From: Mytilus galloprovincialis
Lineage: Eukaryota > Mollusca > Bivalvia > Mytilida > Mytilidae
DNA length: 64,000 bases
NCBI RefSeq assembly: GCF_965363235.1
Contig: NC_134844.1
Span: forward strand, 91,474,664 to 91,538,663
Direction: 5' to 3'
The notes beneath the pieces were generated by a model. The model did not search any database. It had not been told where the DNA came from and was given only the letters and a program-made list of their open reading frames with translations. Position 1 is the first letter of the stretch. Each line of letters opens with the position of its first letter. Position numbers and translations under genes: made by a program. This document shows, in pieces, positions 33,170 to 45,584 of the stretch.

Positions 33170-33935
33170 ATATATGGATCACAGATGATGCCCACGCTTG
33201 CATATGCATATCATATAAAGTTATAAAAGGACATACCGGTAACTGTAAAAGTGACTCTACCGAAAACACTTGATCTGATTTAGTGGTAATAGGTATTGTG
33301 TATAAGTTTCATAAAATTTAGTTTATGCAAACTTAATTTAGAGAAAGGAAACACAAATCCAGCAATTTTTCCATTTTCAAAGGGACATAACTCTTAAAAA
33401 TTTAATGACAACCTCAAAAGTCAAACTTGATCTGTATTTTGTGGTAATAAATATTGTGTACAATTATTCATACATGTCATAGCATTTGGTTGAGGCAAGC
33501 TAATTAAAGTAAGTGAATGGAAATGAAAATTTCAGCAATCATTCAATTTGTGAAGGGGCATAATTCTAGAACGGTTAAAGTGACCCCCTTAAAATTCAAA
33601 CTTGATCTGTATTTTGTGGTAACAAGCATTGTGTATAAGTTTAATTGCATTTAGTTGAGGCAAATCAAAGTTAGAGAACGGAAACTATAAATATAAGCAT
33701 ATTTTTCATTTGTAAAGGGGCATAACTACAGAACAGTTAAGTGACACCACCCCCTTAATACATACTTGATCTGTATTTTGTGGTAATAAGCATATCAGTA
33801 ATACTGATTTCATAGCATCTGGTTCAGAGGCCAACTTATAAAAGTTAGAACATGGAAACAAAATTCAGCACTTTTGTTTGTTTGTAAAGGGGCATTACTC
33901 TAGAACAGTTAAAGTACATGGTGCCACAAAATCAT
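33170..33935 (+). repeat. Family H array, about 5-6 units
   Basis: It begins ATCACAGATGATGCCCACGC, then repeats of about 125-140 bases: AAGGGGCATAACTCTAGAAC, AAACTTGATCTGTATTTTGT, GGTAATAAGCATTGTGTATA and AGCATTTGGTTGAGGC. Units are diverged from each other. The ORF at 33078-33269 lies across its start. Confidence 0.75.
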
Positions 33936-34054
33936 CCCATTATTGCACAAATGTAGTTATTTGTAAACATGGATGCTAATAAACAATTGGCCAGCTAATG
34001 AGTGATTGCAATATGTATATAATATATATATATAAATGCAACATTCAAATGTCA

Positions 34055-34145
34055 TATAAAAAAGATGTGGTATAATTCATTATTGCCAATGAGACATTTA
34101 CTCTCCACAAGAGCCCAAATGACACATAAATTAACAACTAAGCCT
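34055..34145 (-). mobile_element. Tail A fragment, antisense
   Basis: AAAGATGTGGTATAATTCAT, TGCCAATGAGACATTTACTC, TCCACAAGAGCCCAAATGAC and ATTAACAACTA match the start of antisense tail A. It breaks off at about 34145. Confidence 0.6.
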
Positions 34146-34393
34146 GCTTTACTTATGATTGAAAATTTGTCGCCTTTTTTTTTAATAATATCACATAAAC
34201 TTGATCCATGAAAATGAAGGCATGGTCAGTTTAACCAGTCAAGCAAATACAGCTTACAATCATTTCATATACCAATACAGTGGTCTTATTGCTACATAAG
34301 TGTTTAAGAGACAGAGGATTTTATTTGTGAAACAGCACATTTTGTTAAAAATAACATATTTTTGCACAATTACAAACTTTCAAACTTACCGTT

Positions 34394-34514
34394 CACATCT
34401 TCCCATTATAATTTAGACTAAAAAAGACCTTGAACTTCACAGAGAACTCAGAATCAAAGACCTTTCTCTTCCTATTTGTCTAGGCTAACTGCATGTCCTA
34501 CAGATATGTCAATC
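34394..34514 (-). ncRNA. Possible spliced minus-strand exon (5' or non-coding)
   Basis: On the minus strand an acceptor-like TTCTGTTCTTATTTCAG at 34515 opens a segment of about 120 bases ending AAC|G|GTAAGTTTG, a consensus donor. All long frames are closed except a short one starting at an ATG 14-17 bases before the donor. That one continues in frame into the exon at 32661-32755 for a total of 27 codons. I read it as an untranslated or non-coding exon of the same transcript. The evidence is splice signals only. Confidence 0.28.
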
Positions 34515-35459
34515 TGAAATAAGAACAGAATGGCATAAACCTTCATGCTGAAAATTTTCAATGTGGATTCATTATTATTCATGGGATACCAATTTTCGTG
34601 GTTTTCATTGAAACAGCTGAGTCACGAATTTAAATGTTAAACGAATTATAAATTTGCCATCGGGTTGTACATGTATACAGACTATGAAAAAACCAAACTA
34701 AACAAATACAAAATTTCTTTAATCCACAAACATTGATACATGTGACCACAAAATTTAAATGAATCCACAGCATTATCCTTAGCATTTTTTTTTTACACAT
34801 GAACTACTTGAAGGCACATTTATTTAATTTAAAATTGTGATATGCACTAATGGATAGATAGATATTAGATTAATTTCTATGAAATTCTGTCTATGAAATC
34901 AGGACAGAGTTAGGATTTCACCTAAATAGGTGGATATTGGATCAATTTCTATGAATTTATGTCTAGAAAAAGGACAAAGTTGAAAGTAGATAAAATATAT
35001 CATTCATTACGAATAATCAATCGAATTCTTAAGCAGAAAACTTCAAACAATATTCAGGAAATACTGGAATCTTATCAAAATAGATTCTACAATAGGTGAC
35101 AAATTCAATAAAAACCTATCAATAGGATTCAAAAGAAATAGAAACATTGTGAATTAGTTAAACAGCTATAAAAGAATTTATGTGAACTAAAGCTGTATAA
35201 TGTTGAAAGAACTCTTAATTAACTGTGCAGAACTAATTAATGACATTAATGTAAACAACACATGCATGACATGTAAACTGTAATTCTGATGAAGACACTT
35301 CTTTACTATGAAAAACTTAAATTAGCAGGGACCCAATTGCCAATGGCCCCTATAATTGGTGTGGGCTACTTAAATTTCTGCTTTTCTATATTCGACCATT
35401 GGAAGAAAAATGAAATATAATACTTCCATAAAAAAAAAATCAAAAATCAAAAAACCGAA

Positions 35460-35900
35460 GAAAAAAATATTTGGTAATATATTCTTTCAAGGGCAATAAC
35501 AGCTTTGAAGGATCAATTGGCAATTTAAATAATACAAGTCCTATTCCCAGATCTTACTTTGCTGAACATATTTATCACTTAAAAAAAAATTAAAATTCCT
35601 TCTTTCTATTATTATCTGCAAAAAAACATAACTTTTGGTAAAATAATTTCTTAAGGACAAAAAATCCTATAAAGGATCAATTAACTATTTTGGTCATGAT
35701 GTAAGCTTATTCGCATATCTTTAACTTAGCCATGTTAGCTGAACATAAATAAAGGTCTCTACATCTATCATACTTCCTGCATGAAACTTGAAATTCTGCT
35801 AAAATTTTGTCTTTCAAGGGCAATAACTCATATAAGGATCCACACTACTATTTTGCTGTTTTAAATTTATCTTTATGATATCTATAATTGTTTTCAATAT
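35460..35900 (+). repeat. Family F fragments
   Basis: Three passes of the family F internal block are present: AAGGGCAATAAC, AGGATCAATTGGCAATTT or a variant, ATCTTACTTTGCTGAACAT, and the TCTCTACATCTAT-type ending. They lack the terminal GCTCACCTG and GGTGAGC ends, so the region is a worn or truncated tandem set. Confidence 0.55.
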
Positions 35901-36114
35901 GACAATCATTGTTAACAAGAACATATAATATATATAACATGTATAAATTGTGGGAACTTGCTATTGCAGGAGCAATAACTTCAAATAGCCAAGTGTTTTC
36001 AAGATTGGTCTTAATTTTAAAAGCAGATTAATCTTGAAATGCTACGTTAAATATTAAAGTTATTTTTTTTACCAAACTATGCAGTGTTTCTTAATTAAAG
36101 GATAAGATAACAAG

Positions 36115-36690
36115 AGACTCTCAAGAGCCTGAATCGCTCATCTGTATTTCAGAGAAGATTTTTAAATGTTATATACAATTAGCAAACTTGATCAACAAAT
36201 TGTGTAAAATTGACTTTAAAGGGCAATAACTCCTTAAGGGGCCAATCAACAAAACTGTATTTGACCAGTATGTTCTATTTTTAGCCATGGCGTCCATGTT
36301 TGTAAATGGATCAAAACTTCGGATACAATTTATAAACTAGATACCCTTAGGAACATTTAGTTAAAGTTTGAAGGTACATGTATTTGGCCCAGTAGTTTCA
36401 GAGGAGAATATTTTTTAAATAGTTTACGACGACAGACGACATAGGACGCCAAGTGATGGTGTAAGCTCACATACGGCCCTTCGGGCCTCACTGAGCTAAA
36501 AATTACAAAATATATACTAGATACCCTAAGGATCATTTAGCCAAAGTTTGGTTAAAATTAATTAATTACAGTAGTTTCAGAAGAGAAGATCTATGAAAAA
36601 GTGTACACCAGACATTAATGGATGATTCAACAATTAATGCCAAGGGATGGCAAAAGCTCACATGGCCTCTTAGGTCAGGTGAGCTAAATA
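36115..36690 (+). repeat. Family F copy with both termini, partly duplicated
   Basis: It starts AAGAGCCTGAATCGCTCATC. It contains AAAGGGCAATAACTCCTTAA, TTTTTAGCCATGGCGTCCAT, GATACCCTTAGGAACATTTA and GACGACAGACGACATAGGAC. It then has GCTCACATACGGCCCTTCGG and GCCTCACTGAGCTAAA. A second, shorter 3' end follows, with TCACATGGCCTCTTAGGTCA and GGTGAGCTAAA. Confidence 0.65.
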
Positions 36691-36726
36691 GAAAATAAAA
36701 CTTTTGACAAACAAACAAAAAATCAT

Positions 36727-37459
36727 AAGTCAGGGGCATTATTTAAACAAGTAACATTTAAAACTGCCTATATAAGTTATGCTGAAAACCAGGCTATTTT
36801 CAATACTTGACTTATATATTAGGTAACTTTTCTAAATATTATTTTTATAGGTGTCCAAAAATGCAGATTTTACTAGCTTTAACAAATTTTCACAGTCATC
36901 TGGTTATTTTCCCCATGAAATATAAATTTCTTCTGAAACACTAATTAACTTGCTGATGCACTTAATTATCACTTATCTTTCATATGGATACTTCTGGGTA
37001 AATTTAGATTGGTCTCTTCAGGGACTATTAAATTATCATTTTCCTCCAAAATCTTGAAGGTAGACTGGTATAAATAATAAGTTAACATACTTGTGAATTA
37101 ATTAAGATTTCAAGTTATTTATAACTGCTAACCCAAATCAACTACATGTGTTTCTTAAATAAGTGTTATTACTAAAAAAAAATGAAAATGTATAAAATAA
37201 CTTATTCAAGTAATGTTTTTGTCATTATAAACCTTTATCTCCATACTCCTCTCCAATCTAAAAAAATCTTTATTTTATCATATAAAATTATATAAAAACT
37301 CATTCAAACTACATTTAATCTATGCTTCTATTCAAATTTAAAATAACTCTATTAACATGATTAAGTAATCTTATTATTTTCAAAAACAAAAATTACTTAT
37401 ATATATATATATATAAGTAACGTGAAAAAACTATTTGTTTAAGTAACGCCCCTGACTGT
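36727..37459. mobile_element. ~730-bp TIR element, copy 1
   Basis: The left end AGTCAGGGGCATTATTTAAA, with CAAGTAAC, is complementary to the right end GTTTAAGTAACGCCCCTGAC and TGT. Copy 2 is at 47345-48123. A 24-base palindrome ACTTATATATATATATATAT with AAGT lies near the right end. No transposase ORF is present, so this is a non-autonomous DNA element. The target duplication is unclear. Confidence 0.7.
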
Positions 37460-38039
37460 TTATAATTTTTAAATTTCAGGTTCTAAGTTTTGTATTTTAT
37501 GTATGATTCATAGATATATGTCTTTATCAGTTTTTCTCTTGATTATCAAAGTTTTTAATTTTGTAAATTATTTGGCCTTTCATTTTTTTTTAATTGGAGA
37601 TCGAGTTACTGTGAGTCTTTTGCAGACAAACTCCTGTCTGACCTAATCACAATTATCAGAGTATTTGTCATTTATGTGTTTATATGGCTTGATTTATTAA
37701 GGTCTAGATAGGGGTTCTGTATACATGTATCTTTATTCTTTAAGACATGTATATTAAATTGTCTTTGTTTAATCTCTATTTTTATATTTCATTTCAGCAC
37801 CCTGTTAAATTTTCTAATATTTATTTAGTTTTTGTTTTCTTTCTTTTCCCTATTTTTTTTTTACCTTTATTCTGTACATTTTACCTGTTATTCTCTAATT
37901 TGTAAACCCCATCTAAAATCTCATCCATGTCAAATATACTTTCAAGTGGTATATACTTGTACAAAATTCTTGAATTTTAAATTGTAGGGAATTATCAACT
38001 GGTGAAATTCAGAAATTATTCTTAAATCAATAACAAAAA

Positions 38040-38285
38040 TGTATCCATAGTGAACAGATGACCCACTAGCACTATCATTTTTATATGTTTAGAGGACCAT
38101 GAAATTGGGGGCAAAAGTCTAATTGGATAATAAAATAAGAAAGATCATATCATAGGGAACATGTACTAAGTTTCATGTTGATTGGACTTCAACTTCATCA
38201 AAAACTTGAAGCCAGACAGACAGATGGAGGAACAGACTCATACTCATGACTCATTAGAAAGCATAATGCCCAAAGGTGGGACAAA
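38040..38285 (+). repeat. Family D copy
   Basis: ACTAGCACTATCATTTTTAT, AGAAAGATCATATCATAGGG, ACTAAGTTTCATGTTGATTG and GACTTCAACTTCATCAAAAA match 4965-5160 in order. The ORF at 38182-38373 starts inside this repeat and is not a gene. Confidence 0.7.
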
Positions 38286-39380
38286 AAACATCTACAGGCA
38301 AATATCCTTAGGTGACACGATTTTTAAATTTATCACTAATGCATATATATTTTTTTTAATTGATATATATTAGAATTTCTTAAAATTATAAAACATCCTT
38401 AATTTCTGTATGCCTGTGGCAAATCCAGAATTTTTTTTAAAGGGACCCGTACAAATCATGCTTCAGTGATTTGATCCCTAAATAGATTAATCAAACAAAA
38501 TTTTATCAAAAAGGGAATGCCCGGGCCCATTTGCCCCATCCCCCTTAATCCTCCTCAAAATAAAACTTTTAAGGAGACCATACACAAAACAAAAAAATAT
38601 ACAATTATCATAATTATAATTCGCATTAAGTATGAAATTATTACTTACAATAAAATTTTCAAAATTCTATTCCTGTATTTCATCATGGTCATTGTGAAAT
38701 ACAATACTAACATCCTTCTAATTATTTCACTTTTATTTACACTAATTATAAGACCTATTCCCATTATACTTAATTAAGTCCATTGAATCAATGACATTGA
38801 ATGCGGTGAGAGTATATACATGATATATATATATATATATGTATAACATTTACTGGTGTTTTTATATTTAAGTACAATACACACAACATGTACAAGTAAA
38901 TGTGGCCTGTTTTTATCCAAAGATCTAGGAAGACATAAAATGAATTTCTCTTTTATTTCATTGGTTACTATATGGATTCATATTGATGTCATGACCTCAT
39001 TACTTGGACATCATAAAATGTGTAGAGCAAAATAAAATGTAGTTTGAAATTCATCAAGAATACACATCTTATAACTATCTTCAATTTATTACAATATTGT
39101 TTTTGTGGTGATTTTGTGAAGAACCATGCAGTGAAAGAAAACAGTTCAAAGAAGAAAATGGCAAGTTATTTTAAAAATTACACTTTGAAGTTTAGATACA
39201 GTAATATAATATAAAAAGATAATGTCAACAATTCTCTATCAAATATTTCTTTAAAAGTTCAACAACAGTGGGTTTGAAGTTTAACAGTAACACATCATTC
39301 CCTAATTAATGCATATTATGACTATATACAAATGTATTTAATTTGTCTTGAAATAACTGGCTCAGGATAGTTTGAAGTGA

Positions 39381-39426
39381 ATATTTTGACATATATATAT
39401 ATATATATATATATGTCAAAATATAT
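39381..39426. repeat. Long AT palindrome at a retroelement junction
   Basis: ATATTTTGACATATATATAT extends through a (TA)n core to ATATATATGTCAAAATAT, a near-perfect palindrome of about 46 bases. The truncated reverse transcriptase frame starts immediately after. It may be an expanded microsatellite at the insertion point. Confidence 0.85.
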
Positions 39427-39928
39427 AATGAATACTAAAATTTATGATAAAAGGGATGATTTTTCATTTCCTATCGTTAATTATCCGTTTTTAGATGGTG
39501 ACGTTCCCTTGTCACCATCTTACGGTGTTTATATATCTCAACTTGTACGATTCGCTCGTGTATGTAACAATGTTTTCGATTTTAACGAGAGAAATTTATG
39601 TATTACTGAAAAATTATTACACCAGGGTTTTCGATATCACAAACTAGTCAAAACATTTACTAAATTTTATCATCGGTATAAAGACATCATTCGTAAATAT
39701 AGCTCAACATGCAGACTTCTAATATGTTCAGGTATTTCACATCCAATTTTTTATGGTAATATTCTTTATAAAGCACAAAGGTGTCAGTATTCACCTCAGA
39801 AACTTACAAAACCTTTGAATAGACTTATTAAGAAGGGATATAATTACGATACTGTTGTCAAGTCATTAAAGATTGCATATTTTGGCGTTAATATTGATTC
39901 ACTGATAAGGTCTTTGCATCGGAACTAA
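39422..39928 (+). pseudogene. Reverse transcriptase C-terminal fragment (second Penelope-like family)
   Basis: From ATGAATACTAAAATTTATGA the frame encodes [17 protein letters not shown] and GVYISQLVRFARVCN. These align with the C-terminal part of the intact element ([32 protein letters not shown]). It then continues about 75 residues beyond that element's stop, with a Tyr/Lys/Arg-rich extension ending SLHRN before TAA at 39926. All catalytic motifs are missing upstream, replaced by the AT palindrome, so the copy is 5'-truncated. Sequence divergence and the longer C terminus show it belongs to a separate family from the 8.1-kb element. Confidence 0.85.
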
Positions 39929-40565
39929 ACACATTTATTCTAAAAACAGTTGTTGGCATGACACGGGTTATGTTCTTCTCATATATGTTATGATGGTATG
40001 ATACTAAACCCCTAACGGGAAGGATTGTGCCTGATGTTCATATGATGAAATCATAATCTTTCAGTCAGTTTAATTGAAGTCTGGAGCTGGCATGTCAGTT
40101 AACTGCTAGTAGTCTGTTGTTATTTATGTATTATTGTCATTTTGTTTATTTTCTTTGGTTACATCTTCTGACATCAGACTCGGATTTCTCTTGAACTGAA
40201 TTTTAATGTGCGTATTGTTATGCGTTTACTTTACTTCATTGGTTAGAGGTATAGGGGGAGGGTTGAGATCTCACAAACATGTTTAACCCCGCCGCATTTT
40301 TGCGCCTGTCCCAAGTCAGGAGCCTCTGGCCTTTGTTAGTCTTGTATTATTTTAATTTTAGTTTCTTGTGTACAATTTGGAAATTAGTATGGCGTTCATT
40401 ATCACTGGACTAGTATATATTTGTTTAGGGGCCAGCTGAAGGACGCCTCCGGGTGCGGGAATTTCTCGCTACATTGAAGACCTGTTGGTGACCCTCTGCT
40501 GTTGTTTTTTATTTGGTCGGGTTGTTGTCTCTTTGACACATTCCCCATTTCCATTCTCAATTTTA
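39929..40565 (+). mobile_element. Tail B, full-length reference copy
   Basis: This is non-coding sequence from the reverse transcriptase stop to CCATTCTCAATTTTA at about 40565. It includes ACATCTTCTGACATCAGACT, AACATGTTTAACCCCGCCGC, TTTGCGCCTGTCCCAAGTCA and GGAGCCTCTGGCC. The direct linkage to coding sequence identifies the solo copies elsewhere as retroelement 3' tails. Confidence 0.85.
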
Positions 40566-40854
40566 TATGTACATGTACAAATCTAAATTAAAAACTACTT
40601 TCAAACCTATGATTGCGTTGGATTAAAACAGCAATTTATACGTGTGCATGTAAAACAAATTTCGTTGAAGAAGGGTCTAAATACAGCACAAACAACGTTT
40701 TCCAAAAGACCAAAAAAGTGAAAAAGTATATTTTAACAAAACGCATTTGACTAATAGGTCGTATATATATATACATTCCATGTTCATGCCTTATATATCA
40801 TGTACTGTATTACAACGTTAAATAATAACTCAGGAGGAAAGGTAACAGGGAGAC

Positions 40855-40985
40855 CCGGCCACCGAAAGCTTTATTTTTGTGAAGCCCAGGTGGTCAAGTG
40901 ATGTAGCCCGTCCGATAAAGTAAAGGCGATTTGGTGTTACAATATCTCAGTAGCATGAGTTTGAATTTCTCTGAGAGCTAAAAAA
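40855..40985 (+). mobile_element. Degenerate tRNA-like SINE head
   Basis: CCCAGGTGGTCAAGTGATGT resembles an A box (TGGTCAAGTGA). CATGAGTTTGAATTTC resembles a decayed B box about 70 bases later, with an intervening GTAGCCCGTCCG. The B box has lost the canonical GTTCGA. It is plausible as an old SINE and not a functional tRNA. Confidence 0.4.
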
Positions 40986-41459
40986 AAAAAACAATTTGCG
41001 AAAGCAAATTAACAGATCTAACATTGTTGGGTTGATGTTTAGAAAAGTTTATATATATATACATGTGCTTGATTTATATATATATATATATATATATATA
41101 CATGTGCATGATTTAAATTATATTGTGTATGTTTTTTTAATACATCGTGTTCTTTACTAAAAGAAAAATTGTATCGAACGTAACTATATTGCTGATCAAT
41201 GAAGTCTGTTTAGTTTCTCTCTATCTTTATGATCTTATTTAGCTCTTGCTTCAAGTTCACACACAAAAGAGTATTTTTCTGATCATTTTTGCATTTCAAA
41301 GTTTCTCTCTCATCTATTATTATAGTTTTCAAGATAATAAGCAAAATTGGACGAAAAAATATGACCTTTATTGCCCCTACTCCTTTGAATCTCTTTCATA
41401 TATATTCCATGTACATGTATTTGGACCAGTAGTTTCAGATTACAAAAATTTACGAAAAA

Positions 41460-41610
41460 TTCTTTAAATAAAATATAACTCCTTCAGGGGTCAATTGACC
41501 ATTTTGGTCATGTTGCCCTACTTGTAGATCTTACTTTGCTGAACCTTATTGCTGTTTATAATTTATCTCTATCCATAATAATATTCAAGGTAATCAATGT
41601 TATTTTAGTA
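41460..41610 (+). repeat. Family F fragment
   Basis: ATATAACTCCTTCAGGGGTC, AATTGACCATTTTGGTCATG, GTAGATCTTACTTTGCTGAA, CCTTATTGCTGTTTATA and AATAATATTCAAGGTAAT are the conserved F core. The upstream ORF at 41246-41467 overlaps related sequence and is not a gene. Confidence 0.65.
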
Positions 41611-42593
41611 AATCAGCTGATTATGTGCTTACCAGCTGCACATGGTCAATCAATTAAAAGCAATAAATTTCTTCAGATTAAGTGACCACAAATAATTGCT
41701 CCCAATCAAGCATTAAATTTCTCTGACCCTAAAATGTTGTGGAACAGTATCATTATATTAATCACAGCTTTATTCTGTTAAGCTCCTGTACATTTAGCAT
41801 GTCAGTTAATACATCAGATTGAATTATGCTGGCTGAAATTGAAGTTATCAGAGTATAAACATAATGTTGGAAGAAAATATTTTAGAATATTTAGGAACTT
41901 TTCTACAAAATCTCCACAGATCGATACATGACAAAAACTATAAAAGCAATCCCTTGAAAACACATAGAGAAAATATAATAAAAATGTGTCAAAAACTAAT
42001 GCAAAGAATAAATAAGGTAGCTTTGTTACTGTAATAATAGTTGTTTCCAGATTATTAGGGTTGGTGATATGATGATATATTTCTGACACTCCATTCATCT
42101 AATTTTCATAATATCAATTTTTATGTTTGTATATTCAATAACAGATTTTGATACATGTTTGTCAAAAATTAACCCCTAGGGTCGAAATACATATAGGGGC
42201 CAGTTAGTCCTAACTAGACTGTATTAGTATACTCATATATATTGGTCTGACCGTACACATATGGTCCCACCACACGAATATAGGTGTACGGTTCAAATAC
42301 TCATAGTACTTACTAAGTAAGGCGTCAAAGAAAAAAATTATAATAACCTTTCAAGACGTCATAATTATTTGGACTATCCTTATCTTATCCCATCCCATCC
42401 CATCACATCCCCCCCCCAAAAAAAAGAAGGACAAAACGAAATACCCAGTCCTTCTTTAAACGTAAATAATGCTCTCGCACTTGTTTTAACTAAATGTTTA
42501 CCATATAGGACCATATATATTGAAATCACTTCAACAACAGGCTACTGTCGTACCGACAAGCAAAGCTCTGAATCTTCAAGTTCAAGGTCTTAC

Positions 42594-42790
42594 CTGAACT
42601 GGTTCCCAGATTGCATAGCTACCTTGGATAACAGACGTTCTTCTGTCTGGACTGTTGTAGAAGTTGAACTTTATTACCAGTTTGAAGGTGAGGATGTTTG
42701 ATCTATCCACAGACCTGTTACCCGTCACCTATTCTGTAAATTCCACCTTTTTCAGACGAACCACTTCGGTTTTAGGAATCCTCAGGTTAC
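42594..42790 (-). pseudogene. Possible exon with an in-frame stop, unrecognised product
   Basis: On the minus strand a pyrimidine-rich acceptor (CAATACCTGTCACTGTCAG) opens a 197-nt segment ending GTTCAG before GTAAGACC. Read in the phase-1 frame it gives NLRIPKTEVVRLKKVEFTE, a TAG at 42729-42731, then VTGNRSVDRSNILTFKLVI, a KFNFYNSPDRR stretch and QGSYAIWEPVQ. Composition on both sides of the stop is clearly protein-like. It may be a decayed exon, a real exon with a sequencing or allelic stop, or two exons. The plus-strand ORFs at 42369-42894 are shadows of it. Confidence 0.35.
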
Positions 42791-42959
42791 CTGACAGTGA
42801 CAGGTATTGGGAAAATCTGGATTCATCATTCAGAATATTTTTTTGTCATTTGTTTGACCACAATAATGTCAACTGGTCAATGCTTATTAGATAGAGCAAT
42901 TATTTATCTTACACAGTTAAAAAAAAACAATTTAAAATTCAGAAATAAAGTTATTCATT

Positions 42960-44190
42960 TATAAATCAATCTACCAAATACATGAAATATATAGACCCAT
43001 TCAAGTGCACCTTTGGCTTTGGGTCCAGGGTGTTCTTGACTTTTGATTGTATTCAAATTAAAGTTGCGTAGGACTCTTTGTAAACAACAAATTATTATGC
43101 TGGCATGAACATATCATACTTGTATTAGTGACTTAATCACAATGAAAATCTGGAATAGATCAAACCAAGGACGTGATCAAACTAAGTAAAAGTCTCTATT
43201 TTTTTTTACATAAATCTAAGCTTTACTTGCATACAATCCCTATTTTCTATTCGTCCAGATCAGGCCATGCAAAAATGATTGTTGGTTTCCCCTATCCCTG
43301 CCTGGAATGAAGATGTAAAAAAAGGAAGAATTGTTATAGGACTAAATTTAAAGAAGACATTATCTGATTATTGTTTAATAAACTGAATGTGACTTTTTTC
43401 CTTTGTAATACTGGTTATTTCAAGCATTTCTGTTAAGTTTTGTCATAACCAGAGTTCAATAGTTTGAGAAAAATCTAGCATAATGAAAGACGACATCTAC
43501 AGCGATTCAAGCAAAATTTCTTTGACAAATCCAAACCAAGCCGCATAAAGATAAAATATAGTGTGGACCAATAAATGATCAAATATTTATCTTATCTGCC
43601 TACAAACAGTTGAATATGATACTTAAGATGATTTTAGGAAGATAAATACCACTTATGGACCTCATTGTCTCCTTTATAAGGTCTCTTTTGGTCAATTTAT
43701 ACCTCTAATTTCCTTAAAATTTTAACTTTTCAGGTCAATAAGTAAAAATAATGGGGTAACTTTCACTCATTTATCATTATGATAGAAATGTTATCAGAAA
43801 TGAGTAACTGAAGTATTTAAGCAGAATGAACAATCCATATATAAGTTAACTGTCTCCAAGGAGGTTTCAATAAGTCCTTACGTCAAAATTAAATTTACGC
43901 AGCATTCCAGAGAGGGACATAAAAGGCTTTTCTTTTAAAGAATAATTGGTCGTTACAGCATTAAAAATAATTTCATTAACTTATAAACATATATTTATTT
44001 AAGTATTTCCTAGGAAAATGTTCTATTATAGCAGAATATAAGAAATAAGGAGAAAAAGCACCCCCTCTAGCCCCCCCCCCCCCCCAAAAAAAAAACAAAC
44101 AAAAAACAAAATCAATTTCAAGTAAAATAATTCTCTTAAAATGTGTTTTGGAGACTCAATCCACTCAGATGTTTCATTTTTTATTATGCT
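42960..44190. other. No supported gene
   Basis: I find no repeat with a copy elsewhere in the window and no convincing exon. A C homopolymer followed by A-rich sequence lies at about 44071-44095. Confidence 0.4.
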
Positions 44191-44214
44191 GATATCTATA
44201 ATACTAAAATAATG

Positions 44215-44341
44215 AGGTCCAATTTGTCAGCCGTCATGGGATAAAAACGACAAATCAAAGAATTCAACTTTATATATAGCTAATATAGGACAATGGTGTT
44301 GATTAAAAGTTACACCACTCCAGACCCTTTTGTTTTCTACA
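44215..44341 (+). repeat. Diverged duplicate segment, copy 1 (interrupted)
   Basis: CAATTTGTCAGCCGTCATGG, CAAATCAAAGAATTCAACTT, ATATAGGACAATGGTGTTGA and CCACTCCAGACCCTTTTGTT match 45585-45710. The copy is interrupted by the 961-bp element at 44342-45302 and resumes at 45303 (TAATTAATATTG...AACAAGTTCC). Confidence 0.75.
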
Positions 44342-45302
44342 CAGGGATGATTCCACTATATAGTTTTGGGCCCCTCAACGGCCCTTAAATCGGCCAGCGG
44401 CCCCAAAAAATGTTTGTCAATATAAATTCCCAATTCAGGAAAATAAAACAAAAATCGGTGTTTCCGGAAAAGTTTCCGTCACCGATTACGGCAACTATAA
44501 TTTTTCATAGTTTGTCGTCAAAACATAGTAAAATTCGGATAAAAATGCTGACTATGATCGCATTTTATTAACAACGATTTATTTATGTCAACATGAGGTA
44601 AATGAGCGGCCGGATTCAATTGAAGTTAAAATGTTATAAGAGTATGTGGTCTCGTAAAAGTAGATCACTCAGTAGATTCATCAAAAATATGCTTTTTGTC
44701 AAAATGGGTGTCAAAACAGACCTCAGCAAAGAGCAAATTTTATATAACATTGATGAGTGAATTTGAATGGTAAAAGCAGATCGCCCAGTAGAGCCGGTTA
44801 TGTTGATTAAAACTTGTTTTGTAAAAGAAATTATTTCATATTTAGCTCTTTTTTCCGTAAAAGACAAAAGTTTGAGAGTTTTTGAAAATAATGTTGATGA
44901 TAGACCCCCTATATATATACTTTTGTAATTGCTTTACTTAATTCAACAATTGGCCAGTTTTATTTGAAATACATTTAAAATAGCTAAACGGCCTGCCATA
45001 GGTTTATGTTAGCTGGTACTTGTGGTATATATGTTTTTTGTAATAGGCCTCGTTTACCAAAGTTAAGATGATAGTGCATCATATGCAATAATATTCATGT
45101 AATACAACTTCCTTGGTCTGAATCCAATAATTTTTTCAATCAGTGTACAGAAGAAATTAACTTAATATTCATTTTCCGTTTTTACAGGTAAATGATGTAT
45201 TATTTCGTCTTATATTGTATGTATAAAAAAATCCCAATTGGGATAAAAATTCCCAATTTGATATTCAAGGGACCCATTTGTAAACACCTGGAATCATCCC
45301 TG
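44342..45302. mobile_element. 961-bp DNA-transposon-like insertion with 6-bp target duplication
   Basis: The termini are CAGGGATGATTCCA and TGGAATCATCCCTG, perfectly complementary over 14 bases with weaker pairing further in. TCTACA lies directly outside each end (44336-44341 and 45303-45308). The homologous segment at about 45700 lacks the insert and so provides an empty site. The CAGGG start resembles hAT ends, but hAT elements make 8-bp duplications, so the class is uncertain. The interior holds CCCAATTGGGATAAAAATTC near the right end and no long ORF. Confidence 0.85.
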
Positions 45303-45584
45303 TCTACATAATTAATATTGTAAATAATTAACAAGTTCCAATACCAATACCAATAGTATATTCATCTTTTACCTATACCTTATCTGTACGTTCTGCATCT
45401 GACAGGCACACCACCAAACGGTGTATTTAGGATTTGCTATATATACAAGGGTCACAATCACAAGGTTGACAATACTAAATTCTATCACATTGTTTCCTAT
45501 TGTAGTATTTTAATCAGTATGACTTTAAAAGATGATAATATGAATACTAAAAATCTAGACTTAAAATAAGGCGTATAGGTTCAG

